A DNA stretch of 64,000 nt from Flaviflexus sp. (GTDB taxonomy: Bacteria > Actinomycetota > Actinomycetes > Actinomycetales > Actinomycetaceae), in NCBI GenBank assembly GCA_030537635.1, contig JAUNVM010000001.1, positions 42,099 to 106,098 on the forward strand, read 5' to 3'. The position numbers were made by a program, and so were the translations under genes. The notes under the pieces are model-generated. The model did not search any database. It was not told where the DNA came from and saw nothing but the letters and a program-made list of their open reading frames with translations. The number at the start of each line of letters is the position of its first letter. The first letter of the stretch is position 1. Positions 54,059-62,887 of this stretch are shown here, piece after piece.

Positions 54059-57000
54059 TTAGCGGCCGAAAGCGCCGTCGAGGATATCCTTCAGTTCGGC
54101 GGTGTGGCGCGGGCCGAGGCCGGTGGCCGGGGAGGCCGCGGCCGGGCGGGAGACCCGCTTGACGGAGCCGATCTCGGGGAAGACCTCGAGGGCCAGGAAG
54201 GGCCAGGGGCCCTGGTTGGCCGGCTCGTCTTGGACCCAGATAAGCTCGGCATCGCCAAACGGTTCGATGGCCTTCTTCAGCTCCTCGACCGGGGCCGGAT
54301 AGAGCTGTTCGACGCGGATGATGGCGGTCTTGTCATCACCGTTCTTCTTCCGCTGATCGACCAGGTCGTAGTAGAGGCGGCCCGAGCACAGCAGCACCCG
54401 GTCGATCCCCTGCGGGTTGGCCGCCCGATCATCGCCGATGACGGGCTGGAACTCGCCCTGGGTGAAGTCCTCCACCTGGGAGACCGCACCCTTGCGCCGC
54501 AGCAGCTGCTTCGGGGTGAAGGAGATGAGCGGCTTGCGCGGGCGGCGGTAGGCCTGCTGGCGCAGTGAATGGAAGTGGTTCGCCGGGGTGGTGCACTGGA
54601 CGATGATCATGTTGTCCTCGGCGGCGAGCTGCAAGAAGCGCTCGATGCGGGCCGAGGAGTGATCCGGTCCCTGACCCTCATACCCGTGCGGCAGCAGCAG
54701 GACGAGGGAGGAGTTCTGGCCCCACTTCTGCTCGGAGGAGGAGACGAACTCGTCGATGACGATCTGGGCGCCGTTGGCGAAGTCGCCGAACTGGGCCTCC
54801 CACAGCACGAGCGCATCGGGGCGCTCGACGGAGTAGCCATATTCGAAGGCCATGACCGCGTACTCGGACAGGGAGGAGTCATACAGCCACAGCTTCGCCT
54901 GATCCTCGGTGAGGTGGCGCAGCGGCGTCCACTCCGCGCCCGTGTGAATATCGTGGGCGGTGGCGTGGCGCTGCACGAAGGTGCCACGGCGGGAATCCTG
55001 GCCGGACATGCGCACGGGCGTGCCCTCGATGAGGAGGGAGCCGAAGGCGAGGAGCTCGCCAAAGCCCCAGTCGATATCCCCGTCGTGGGCCATCTTGTTG
55101 CGCTTGTCGAACAGCTGGGAGATCTTCTTGTGCACCGTGAAGCCCTCGGGGGCGCGGGTGTGTGCCTCGCCGATGCGGGCAATAACCTCCGGGGTGGTGG
55201 TCGAAGTCCAGCCCACCACCGTGCCGGCATCCTCCTGCTGGGAGTCGGGCAGCTCGAGGCCGGCGATGCGGTCGACGACCTCCGTGTTGCCGTATCCGGT
55301 TTCCTTCTCGGATTCGCGAACCTCGGTGAAGGCGGCGGAGAGAATCTCATGGAATTCCTTTTCCACCTGCTCGGCCTGCTCATCGGTGAGCGCGCCGCGG
55401 CCGATGAGGCTCTCCTTGTAGAGCTGGCGCGGGGTGCGCTTGGAATCGACGAGGGAGTACATGACCGGCTGCGTCATCGACGGATCATCGCCCTCGTTGT
55501 GGCCCCGCTTGCGATAGCAGACGAGGTCGATGATGACGTCCTTGTGGAAGGCCTGGCGGTACTCGTAGGCGAGGCGGGCCACCTCGAACACGGTCTCCGG
55601 ATCATCGCCGTTAACATGGAAGATCGGCAGCTGCAGACCCTTGGCGATGTCGGTGGGGTAGTAGGAGGAGCGGCCGGAGGACGGGGAGGTCGTGAAGCCG
55701 ATCTGGTTGTTGACGATGATGTGCATCGTCCCGCCGGTGCGGTAGCCGCGCAGCTGGGAGTAGTTGAGCGTCTCGGTGACCACGCCCTGGCCGGCGAAGG
55801 CGGCATCGCCGTGAATGAGGATCGGCAGGACGGAGAAGCCCTCCTCGCCGAGATCGATGCGGTCCTGCTTGGCCCGCACCACGCCTTCGAGCACGCCGTT
55901 GGCGGCCTCGAGGTGGGAGGGGTTGGCGGCGAGGTACACGGCGGTGGTGGATCCGGAGCGGGCGGTGAAGGTGCCCTCGGTGCCGAGGTGGTACTTGACG
56001 TCGCCCGAGCCCTGGACCGAGCGGGGATCCTGGGTGCCGTCAAATTCGGTGAATACCTGGGCGTAGGACTTACCCGCGATATTGGTGAGCACGTTGAGGC
56101 GGCCGCGGTGGGCCATGGCGATGGCAACTTCTTCCAGGCCGTCATCGGCCGCGTCGTCAAGCACGGCGTCCAGCAGCGGGATGAGGGATTCGCCGCCCTC
56201 GAGGGAGAAGCGCTTTTGTCCCACGTACTTGGTCTGCAGGAAGGTCTCGAAGGCCTCGGCCTCGTTGAGCTTCTTCAAGATCCGCAGCCGATCCTCGCCC
56301 GTGAGCTCGATGTGCGGCTTTTCCAGGCGAGCCTGGAACCATTCGCGCTGCGCCGGATCCTGAATGTGCATGTATTCGATGCCGACGTTACGGCAGTAGG
56401 ATTCGCGCAGCTGGTCGACAATCTCGCGCAGGGTGAGATGGCTGGTGCCCGCGAAGCCACCGGTCGGGAAGGACCGGTCCAGATCCCACAGGGTGAGTCC
56501 GTAGCGGGTGATGTCCAGATCCGGGTGGCGGCGGTTACGGAAGGCCAGGGGATCGGTGTCGGCAATGAGGTGGCCGCGCGAGCGGTAGGCGTGGATGAGC
56601 TCGGCGATCCGGGCCGGCTTGCCCATCTCCCGCTCCACATCATATTCGACGTCCTTCTGCCAGCGCACCGGCTCGTACGGCACGTGCAGGGAGGTGAACA
56701 CCCGGTCGTAGAAGCCGTCCCGGCCGGTGAGCTTTTCCTCCATGATCTTGAGGAATTCACCCGAGGCGGCGCCCTGGATGATCCGGTGATCGTAGGTGGA
56801 GGTGAGCGTGACAACCTTGGAGACGCCGAGGCGGGCGAGGACCGGATCGGAGGTGCCGGAGAACTCGGCCGGATAGGTCATGGAGCCGACGCCGACGATG
56901 ACGCCCTGGCCGGCCATGAGCCGCGGAATCGAATGAACTGTGCCAATGCCGCCGGGATTGGTCAGCGTGCACGTGGTGCCCTGGAAGTCAGCAACCTCGA

Positions 57001-57769
57001 GCTTGTTGTTGCGCGCCTTGGAGACAAGCTCCTCGTAGGCGATCCAGAACTCGTGGAAGCTCATCGTCTCCGCGGCCTTGACCGAGGGAACGACGAGGGT
57101 GCGCGAGCCATCGGGCTTGGGCAGGTCGATGGCGAGGCCGAAGTTGACATTCGCGGGCTCGAAGACGGCCGGCTTGCCATCCTCGGTGAGCGAATAGGCC
57201 TTGTTCATATCCGGCATCTTCACCATGGCCTCGACCATGGCGTAGCCGATGAGGTGGGTGAAGGAGATCTTCCCGCCGCGGGTGTGACGCAGGTGGGTGT
57301 TGATGACGGCGCGGTTCTCGAACAGCACCTTCGCCGGAATCGCGCGCACCGACGTCGCGGTGGGGATCTTCAGCGAATCTTCCATGTTCTTCACGGTGCG
57401 GGCGGCGGCGCCGCGCAGCTTGCGGGTCTCATCCTCCTCGCCATCATTCTCGGCCGGACGCAGATCATACTTCTTCGCGTACGGGGTGACGGCCGGCTGG
57501 GCCACGACGGCCGGGGCCGGCGGAAGATCGGACCGAACCGCGGTGTGATCGGGTGCCGACTGCCGGTTGTCCGGGGCCTGCTGCACCCGCCTCGCGGTTT
57601 CAGAGAGTTCGGGAGCCGATTTCCCCTCGCGCTCCCATCGCATAAACAGCTCGCGCCACTGCGGCTGGACCGAATCGCGGTCCTCGAGATAGTGGGCATA
57701 CAGTTCGTCGATGAACCATTGATTAGCCCCGAAGTTATCGCTCGGACGCTGCGTTGCGTTGTCAGACAC
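54059..57769 (-). CDS. kgd: Multifunctional 2-oxoglutarate dehydrogenase E1 / dihydrolipoyl succinyltransferase (Kgd)
   Basis: A 1236-residue fusion typical of actinobacteria. The first 40 residues (NQWFIDELYAHYLEDRDSVQ) match the E1 N-terminal helix; an acyltransferase-like E2 catalytic domain follows (about 100-345, ending TSTYDHRIIQGAASGEFLKI), without a lipoyl domain; then the ThDP-dependent E1 (from about 370; HRGRLNVLTNIAGKSYAQVF, IHGDAAFAGQGVV, NNQIGFTTSP, CYRKRGHNEGDDPS). It oxidises 2-oxoglutarate in the TCA cycle and carries succinyl transfer in the same chain. The start is the GTG at 57769. It is transcribed alone. Confidence 0.95.
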   Translation of the reverse strand: MSDNATQRPSDNFGANQWFIDELYAHYLEDRDSVQPQWRELFMRWEREGKSAPELSETARRVQQAPDNRQSAPDHTAVRSDLPPAPAVVAQPAVTPYAKKYDLRPAENDGEEDETRKLRGAAARTVKNMEDSLKIPTATSVRAIPAKVLFENRAVINTHLRHTRGGKISFTHLIGYAMVEAMVKMPDMNKAYSLTEDGKPAVFEPANVNFGLAIDLPKPDGSRTLVVPSVKAAETMSFHEFWIAYEELVSKARNNKLEVADFQGTTCTLTNPGGIGTVHSIPRLMAGQGVIVGVGSMTYPAEFSGTSDPVLARLGVSKVVTLTSTYDHRIIQGAASGEFLKIMEEKLTGRDGFYDRVFTSLHVPYEPVRWQKDVEYDVEREMGKPARIAELIHAYRSRGHLIADTDPLAFRNRRHPDLDITRYGLTLWDLDRSFPTGGFAGTSHLTLREIVDQLRESYCRNVGIEYMHIQDPAQREWFQARLEKPHIELTGEDRLRILKKLNEAEAFETFLQTKYVGQKRFSLEGGESLIPLLDAVLDDAADDGLEEVAIAMAHRGRLNVLTNIAGKSYAQVFTEFDGTQDPRSVQGSGDVKYHLGTEGTFTARSGSTTAVYLAANPSHLEAANGVLEGVVRAKQDRIDLGEEGFSVLPILIHGDAAFAGQGVVTETLNYSQLRGYRTGGTMHIIVNNQIGFTTSPSSGRSSYYPTDIAKGLQLPIFHVNGDDPETVFEVARLAYEYRQAFHKDVIIDLVCYRKRGHNEGDDPSMTQPVMYSLVDSKRTPRQLYKESLIGRGALTDEQAEQVEKEFHEILSAAFTEVRESEKETGYGNTEVVDRIAGLELPDSQQEDAGTVVGWTSTTTPEVIARIGEAHTRAPEGFTVHKKISQLFDKRNKMAHDGDIDWGFGELLAFGSLLIEGTPVRMSGQDSRRGTFVQRHATAHDIHTGAEWTPLRHLTEDQAKLWLYDSSLSEYAVMAFEYGYSVERPDALVLWEAQFGDFANGAQIVIDEFVSSSEQKWGQNSSLVLLLPHGYEGQGPDHSSARIERFLQLAAEDNMIIVQCTTPANHFHSLRQQAYRRPRKPLISFTPKQLLRRKGAVSQVEDFTQGEFQPVIGDDRAANPQGIDRVLLCSGRLYYDLVDQRKKNGDDKTAIIRVEQLYPAPVEELKKAIEPFGDAELIWVQDEPANQGPWPFLALEVFPEIGSVKRVSRPAAASPATGLGPRHTAELKDILDGAFGR

Positions 57770-58198
57770 CTTGTTTTCGCCCCTACTTTCGGGAAGTGCT
57801 TCGCTTACTCTTCTAGCTTATGGGAGAACCGCGGGATTAGGGCCTTCGGCGCCGAAAATCCCGGGACTTTGATCCTTGATTTCTGCTGCTTACAGGCTCG
57901 GGTCAAGCTAGGGTCAACGCCGACTTAGTAGTTCGGCATCACATTGCTCAGCTTCGACCACGTCAGCCCGGTCGCAGCGACGTCAGCAGCCTCGCCGGAA
58001 GGCTCACGCCCACCTCGGTTCATGCTCGGTCCCCGGCTCAGCCCGACGGCGGTGACCGGGACGTTCGCTGAGACGCGCAGGGGACCACCGGCGTGCTCCC
58101 CACCATCGCGCCGAGGCCAGGGAGCATGGTGTGAGCCCGGTCGAATCTGGCCACCTAGACGGGGGAATGGGGCGGGAAAGGCGGTAAGATCTTCCATC
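57770..58198. promoter_or_regulatory. Divergent kgd / CNNM intergenic region
   Basis: These 429 bp carry no convincing gene. Near the kgd side, CGGGATT (57832-57838) and AATCCCG (57857-57863) flank a perfect 12-bp palindrome TTCGGCGCCGAA (57845-57856), giving a nested, cruciform-like element about 60-95 bp upstream of the kgd start. On the other side, TAAGAT (58185-58190) ends 8 nt before the rightward ATG at 58199, suggesting a leaderless promoter. Confidence 0.5.
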
Positions 58199-59659
58199 AT
58201 GGATATAGCCCTGCTGCTGTTCGGGATCGTCCTCACCGCCGGTACGGCGGTTTTCGTTGCCGCCGAGTTCTCCCTCGTTGCCCTGGATCCGGGCACGATT
58301 GAGCGGAAAGCGGAGGATGGGGACCCCTCGGCCATCGCCGCCTCGAAGGCCCTGAAGAAACTCTCCCTCGAGCTGTCCTCGGCCCAGGTGGGCATCACGC
58401 TCACCACGATTCTGCTCGGCTACACCGCCCAGAAGGCCCTCGCCCGCATGCTCGTGGGGCCGCTGGAATCGGCGGGTCTGGCGCAGGCTGCCGCCACCGG
58501 CATCGCCGTTGTCGCCGCCCTCATTCTTATCAACGCCTTCTCCATGCTCTTTGGCGAGCTCGTTCCGAAGAACTTTGCACTCGCGGAGCCGCTGAAGACC
58601 GCGGGCGTCGTTGCCCCCATCCAAAATGTCTTCACCACGGTGCTCAAGCCTCTCATCGTCGGGCTCAACTCCTCGGCCAACTGGATTCTTGGCAAGTGCG
58701 GGATCACCCCGGCCGAGGAGCTGTCCGGGGCCCGCTCGGCCACCGAGCTCGCCGCCCTGGTCAAGCGCTCGGCGCAGATGGGAACGCTGGACGTATCCAC
58801 CGCCCGCCTGCTCACCCGCTCCATCGGCATTGGCGCACTCACCGCCGTCGATGTCATGACCGACCGAGGCCGGGTCCACTGGATCTCCGATGAGTCGACG
58901 GCCGCCGACGTGCTTGAGATCGCCCGGCGCACCGGCCACTCCCGCTTCCCCGTCGTCGGGGAGGACCTCGATGACATTCGCGGCTTCGTCAACATTCGCC
59001 GCGCCATCACCGTGCCCTTCGATAAGCGGTCCGATGTTCCCGTCACCTCCTCCTCGCTCATGTCCCCGGTGTTCCGGGTGCCCGAAACCGTGGCGCTTGC
59101 GCCCCTGCTCGTCCAGCTGCGCGAGGCGGGGCAGATGGCGGTGGTGGTTGACGAATACGGCGGCACCTCCGGCATCGTCACCCTCGAGGACTGCATTGAA
59201 GAAATCGTCGGCGAGGTCGCCGACGAGCACGATCCGCGCCGGCTGCGCACCCGTGTCTCGGGCGATGGCTGGGTGGTTCCCGGGGACATGCGCCCCGATG
59301 AGCTGGCCCGCGAAAGCGGCCTGGATGTACCCGAGGACGGGCCCTATGAAACGCTCGCCGGATACATCATGACCGTGCTCGGCCGCCTACCGGCCGTCGG
59401 GGACGAGGTCATGGGAGACGACACGATCCTGCGGGTTGAGGAGCTTGACGGGCGCCGCGTCACCCGGGTGCGTGCCCAGGCGCGCGAACGCGACGAGGAT
59501 ACCGAGCCCGCCGAGGAGGATGTCCAGGAGGGCAAGCGGGACGCGAAGAAGGAATCGCGCAAGGAATCGCGCGAAGCCCGCCGGGATGCTCGCCGGGCGG
59601 AGAAAGCCCGCAAGCTCAAGAAGAAATCAGATCCCAGCGTGGGGGAGGAGAACCGATGA
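58199..59659 (+). CDS. CNNM/CBS-domain membrane protein (HlyC/CorC family)
   Basis: A 486-residue protein: DUF21/CNNM membrane domain (about 1-185, starting MDIALLLFGIVLTAGTAVFV, with an N-terminal helix and EFSLVALD motif), a pair of CBS domains (about 210-325; DVMTDRGRVHWISDESTAAD), and a C-terminal CorC_HlyC domain (VVDEYGGTSGIVTLEDCIEE). A highly charged Lys/Arg/Glu tail of about 60 residues follows. Family members are linked to divalent-cation (Mg) transport; the old name hemolysin is misleading. I chose the ATG at 58199, with TAAGAT 8 nt upstream. It overlaps the next gene by 4 bp. Confidence 0.9.
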   Translation: MDIALLLFGIVLTAGTAVFVAAEFSLVALDPGTIERKAEDGDPSAIAASKALKKLSLELSSAQVGITLTTILLGYTAQKALARMLVGPLESAGLAQAAATGIAVVAALILINAFSMLFGELVPKNFALAEPLKTAGVVAPIQNVFTTVLKPLIVGLNSSANWILGKCGITPAEELSGARSATELAALVKRSAQMGTLDVSTARLLTRSIGIGALTAVDVMTDRGRVHWISDESTAADVLEIARRTGHSRFPVVGEDLDDIRGFVNIRRAITVPFDKRSDVPVTSSSLMSPVFRVPETVALAPLLVQLREAGQMAVVVDEYGGTSGIVTLEDCIEEIVGEVADEHDPRRLRTRVSGDGWVVPGDMRPDELARESGLDVPEDGPYETLAGYIMTVLGRLPAVGDEVMGDDTILRVEELDGRRVTRVRAQARERDEDTEPAEEDVQEGKRDAKKESRKESREARRDARRAEKARKLKKKSDPSVGEENR

Positions 59660-60696
59660 GCACCCCGCTAGCCCTCGGCATCGGCGTCGTCCTCCTCGCC
59701 CTCAACGCCTTCTTCGTTGGCGCTGAATTCGCCATCATGTCGGCCCGGCGCTCGCGGATCGAGCCGCTGGCCGAGGATGGCTCGAAGGCCGCCACCACGC
59801 TGCTTTGGGCCCTCGAGCACGTCACCCTCATGCTGGCGGCCTGTCAGCTGGGCGTCACCGTGTGCTCGACCTCTCTCGGCGTGGTGGCCGAACCCGCGAT
59901 TGCCCACGCCCTGCAAAGCCCATTCGCCTCGCTCGGCCTGCCCGAGGCCGCCGCCCACGGCGTGGCCTTTGCCCTCGCCCTCATCATCGTCGTTTACCTC
60001 CACGTCGTTATCGGCGAGATGGTTCCCAAGAACCTCGCGGTCACCACGCCCGAGCGGGCCGCGCTCGTCCTTGCCCCGGCCCTCGTTGTCGTTGCCAAGG
60101 TCTTCAAGCCCGTCGTTGGCGCCCTCAACTGGCTGGCCAATCACTTCGTCAAGTGGTCCGGTCTGGAACCCAAGGATGAGGTGGCTTCGGCCTTCACCGC
60201 CGACGAAGTCGCCTCGATTGTGGAAACGTCGGAGCGGGCCGGCGTCCTGCGCGACGATCTCGGCCTGCTCACCGGGGCGCTGGAGTTCTCCGATCTCACC
60301 GCCGGGGACGTCATGGTGCCGCGCGAGGATGTCGTCACCGTGCCCAGCACCATCACCCCGGCCGAGCTGGAGCGGGCGGTGGCTCGCACCGGCTTTTCTC
60401 GCTTTGTCGTGACCGATGACAAGGGCGACTACATTGGCTATCTCCACCTCAAGGACGTCATCGGGGTGAATCCGGCCGCCCGCGATCAACCGCTGCCACC
60501 CTTCAAGATTCGCGCCATGTCCACCCTGCCGGCCGGTGACGAGGTTGAATCCGCGCTCGGCGTCATGAAGCAGGGCGGCATACACCTCGTCGAGGTTGTC
60601 TCTCCCACCGGGGAGGGACTTGGCGTCCTCTTCCTCGAAGACGTCCTCGAGGAGCTTATCGGCGAGGTGCGTGACTCCATGCAGCGCGAGGCCTGA
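59656..60696 (+). CDS. CNNM/CBS-domain membrane protein, second copy
   Basis: A 346-residue paralog of the preceding protein: CNNM domain (MSTPLALGIGVVLLALNAFF, EFAIMSARRSRIEPL, and VVIGEMVPKNLAV), then two CBS domains (GDVMVPREDVVTVPSTITPA and later GGIHLVEVVSPTGEGLGVLF). It ends after LFLEDVLEELIGEVRD and lacks the C-terminal CorC_HlyC domain. The pair probably works as a heteromer, since the genes overlap (ATG at 59656 inside the upstream stop). That is inference. Confidence 0.9.
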   Translation: MSTPLALGIGVVLLALNAFFVGAEFAIMSARRSRIEPLAEDGSKAATTLLWALEHVTLMLAACQLGVTVCSTSLGVVAEPAIAHALQSPFASLGLPEAAAHGVAFALALIIVVYLHVVIGEMVPKNLAVTTPERAALVLAPALVVVAKVFKPVVGALNWLANHFVKWSGLEPKDEVASAFTADEVASIVETSERAGVLRDDLGLLTGALEFSDLTAGDVMVPREDVVTVPSTITPAELERAVARTGFSRFVVTDDKGDYIGYLHLKDVIGVNPAARDQPLPPFKIRAMSTLPAGDEVESALGVMKQGGIHLVEVVSPTGEGLGVLFLEDVLEELIGEVRDSMQREA

Positions 60697-60829
60697 GGCC
60701 GGCGGTGAAGAGGGATACCTCTCATCTTTTGCCGCCGGCCCGGCCCTCGGCGTGGCAGGGGACCGGCGAATCTGCGAGCTGACGCTATTTCCCAGTGGAT
60801 GGACGGACGGCGCGATCTTTCCGAAGTAG

Positions 60830-60908
60830 TTGCTGCGGGGGCGGGGACCCGTTACTATCTAAACGGAAGTTATCAATTCGTTATCGCATGTGACGAGAGG
60901 GAGACATA
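60830..60908 (+). promoter_or_regulatory. Promoter and leader of the M23 peptidase gene
   Basis: TTGCTG (60830-60835), 17 bp, TACTAT (60853-60858) is a good promoter with a start near 60865. The 44-nt leader ends in GAGAGGGAG, a strong ribosome-binding site for the GTG at 60909. The leader is too short for the c-di-AMP riboswitch that often precedes actinobacterial cell-wall hydrolases. Confidence 0.6.
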
Positions 60909-61700
60909 GTGGGAAAGCACCTCGCGCCGGCCTCGGCTCGACCGGCACGTTCGCTGTCCCGAATGACTGTCTTGGCCGTCATGGTGACCTCGATTTCTGC
61001 GGGTGCCGGAGCCTCGATGACAATGTCCGAGGGTTCGCCCGCGGCATTCGCCCAGGCCGCCCCCATGATTTCCACGGTTGCTCCCGCCGAACCCGCCGAG
61101 GCCACCGTGCCCGCCGGACTGGCCGCCGATCCCTCGGCCCGCCAGGTTGCCACGCTGCGCGAGGTGCGGGAAAACGCCCCGGCCTTCGATGCGATGTGCG
61201 AGGCCCCGGCCAATGGCTTCCTCTCGGCCTTTGCCGAGGATGCCGAGATTCTTATTTCGCCGATGGCGGCGGGCAGCTATCGCATCAGCTCCCCGTATGG
61301 CCACCGCTCCGATCCGTTCACCGGGCACTCCTCCTACCATTACGGCACGGACTTCGCCGCCCCGGCTGGCACCCCGATCTACGCTGCCGCCGACGGTATC
61401 GTCCGGCACGCCGGCCCCGGAATCGAGGGTCGCTCAAACAATGCCATCATCATTGAGCACGAGATGAATGGCGAGAAGTTCTGGACCTGGTACGTGCACA
61501 TGTTTGATGATGGTGTGCTCGTCACCGAGGGCCAAGAGGTCACCGCCGGCCAGCACATTGCCGCGGTCGGCAATAACGGCCACTCCACCGGCCCGCACCT
61601 GCACTTCGAGGTGCACACCGGCAGCTGGGACAATCACATTGACCCGCTGACCTTCCTCGCCTCGCGCGGCGCCGCCGACATCGCCGATCTGTGCGATTGA
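60909..61700 (+). CDS. Secreted M23 (LytM) peptidase
   Basis: A 263-residue secreted protein. Residues 1-50 are a signal peptide (basic start, hydrophobic VLAVMVTSISAGAGASM, probable cleavage after AFA-QA). The M23 domain starts near 120: zinc ligands His144 and Asp148 in SSYHYGTDFAAP and the HxH motif at His230/His232 (GPHLHFEVH) are all present, so it should be an active peptidoglycan endopeptidase. The stop is one base before the next ATG, so the two genes form an operon. Confidence 0.9.
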   Translation: MGKHLAPASARPARSLSRMTVLAVMVTSISAGAGASMTMSEGSPAAFAQAAPMISTVAPAEPAEATVPAGLAADPSARQVATLREVRENAPAFDAMCEAPANGFLSAFAEDAEILISPMAAGSYRISSPYGHRSDPFTGHSSYHYGTDFAAPAGTPIYAAADGIVRHAGPGIEGRSNNAIIIEHEMNGEKFWTWYVHMFDDGVLVTEGQEVTAGQHIAAVGNNGHSTGPHLHFEVHTGSWDNHIDPLTFLASRGAADIADLCD

Positions 61701-61701
61701 C

Positions 61702-62508
61702 ATGAGGGCGTGGGAATCTCCCCGCCCGGTCGTTCTTGCTCATCGCGCCGGCGCGGGTCAGTATCCAGAAAACTCCCGAGCCGCCTTTGCCGCCATGGCC
61801 CACGGCGGCTTTCGCTATGTCGAAACCGATGTGCACGCCTGCGCCACGGGGGAGCTCGTGCTCATGCACGACGAGGATCTGTCCCGCACCACGAATGGCG
61901 CCGGCCCCATCACCGCCAAGACGTGGGATGAGGTGCGCAAGCTCAAGGATCTATCCGGGGAAGCACCGCTCCGCCTCTCCGAGGCGCTCGATGCCTTTCC
62001 CGACCTCACCTTCAATGTCGACGTCAAGTCGCCCGGTGCCGTCGAGCCGATGATCAAGCTGCTGCGCCAGCCCGGCGCCACCGATCGCATGCTCGTCGCC
62101 TCCTTCTCTGAATCGCGCCTCGCCCCGATCCGCGCCGCCGTACCCGCCGTACGCACGAGCCTCGGGGTGGCGGGGGTGGCCCGCCTGGTCGCGGCCTCAA
62201 GGCTGGCCCGTAGCCGCTGGACGCGCGGTGTTCTCCCCGGGCGGGGCCGGACCATTGCGCTCGCCCAAGTGCCCGAGCGCTTCGGCAGGGTTCCCGTGGT
62301 GACGGCTCGCTTCCTCGATCTCGCCCACCACCTCGGTATCGGCGTCCACGTCTGGACGGTCAACGAGGCGGGGGATATGGCCCGGCTGCTGGATATGGGC
62401 GTGGATGGGCTTGTGACGGATATGCCCGAGCGGGCCCGGAGCATCATCGAGGCCCGGGAGCGTCGTGTGGCGCATCGCACTTCGCCATATCAGAACCATT
62501 CGAAGTAA
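61702..62508 (+). CDS. Glycerophosphodiester phosphodiesterase
   Basis: A 268-residue GDPD-family TIM barrel. Catalytic residues are His14/Arg15 (VLAHRAGAG), Glu23 (PENSRAAF), Glu41-Asp43 (VETDVH) and His56 (LVLMHDEDLSRTT). No signal peptide is seen, so it is cytosolic. The barrel region between about 150 and 205 lacks the usual LEIK-like motif copy but keeps VDVKSPG. It probably releases glycerol-3-phosphate from phospholipid head groups. It follows the M23 gene in the same operon. Confidence 0.85.
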   Translation: MRAWESPRPVVLAHRAGAGQYPENSRAAFAAMAHGGFRYVETDVHACATGELVLMHDEDLSRTTNGAGPITAKTWDEVRKLKDLSGEAPLRLSEALDAFPDLTFNVDVKSPGAVEPMIKLLRQPGATDRMLVASFSESRLAPIRAAVPAVRTSLGVAGVARLVAASRLARSRWTRGVLPGRGRTIALAQVPERFGRVPVVTARFLDLAHHLGIGVHVWTVNEAGDMARLLDMGVDGLVTDMPERARSIIEARERRVAHRTSPYQNHSK

Positions 62509-62887
62509 CCAAGCAACAGAACCGGCGTGTTGTGTCAAATTCTATTTCACGTCAATTTCGCAGAGTGATCTTTGCCACCGGTCAATCCTAGCAAAGCTGA
62601 TAGTTTTTTATTAAAACCGCTGGTCAGGACATAATTCGGCGAGTTTTGCGCCCGCGATGAGGTGCCCGGATAACGAGTAATGCACCAGGGCAAAGAAGGG
62701 CGAAAAGGCTACTGCCGAGAGTGCGTGCAGGCCTGTTGAGAATCATTTCTTAAGTATTTTTGGCCGCTCTTCTTTTTTATTTTTCTTCGACATTGGTCTT
62801 TGGCGTTATTAGGCTCAAAGCAGACCCATGAATCACACGTGGGTTGTTCTGGTTATCCAGTTTTAATCGATTAAAAGGAAAGGCATT
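62509..62887. other. A+T-rich non-coding region with possible RNA structure
   Basis: These 379 bp are visibly less G+C-rich than the flanking genes (for example TTTTTTATTAAAA near 62610 and TTCTTTTTTATTTTTCTTC near 62770) and have no credible gene. A nested stem is possible at 62650-62691: GCCC/GGGC enclosing GGTGC (62661-62665) with GCACC (62682-62686). Further A+T-rich runs and ATCGATTAAAAGGAAAGG just before the next ATG provide a ribosome-binding site. The region must carry the promoter of the surface-protein gene. Confidence 0.45.

Noticed and set aside
53832..54062. Small open frame between the SGNH-like gene and kgd
   Set aside because: It is Arg/Ala-rich, has no ribosome-binding site and ends inside the kgd terminator region.
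54569..57928. Very long open frame on the plus strand opposite kgd
   Set aside because: It mirrors the kgd codon pattern: high G+C third positions keep the opposite strand open. Its protein has no recognisable domain, and kgd explains the region fully.
60697..60908. Possible c-di-AMP (ydaO) riboswitch before the M23 peptidase gene
   Set aside because: The promoter at 60830-60858 leaves a leader of only about 44 nt, and none of the conserved ydaO blocks is visible.
62681..62725. Resemblance to a c-di-GMP-I riboswitch (GCACCAGGGCAAA)
   Set aside because: Only the first conserved block is similar. The later GGACGCAAAGCC-type block and the receptor helix are missing.
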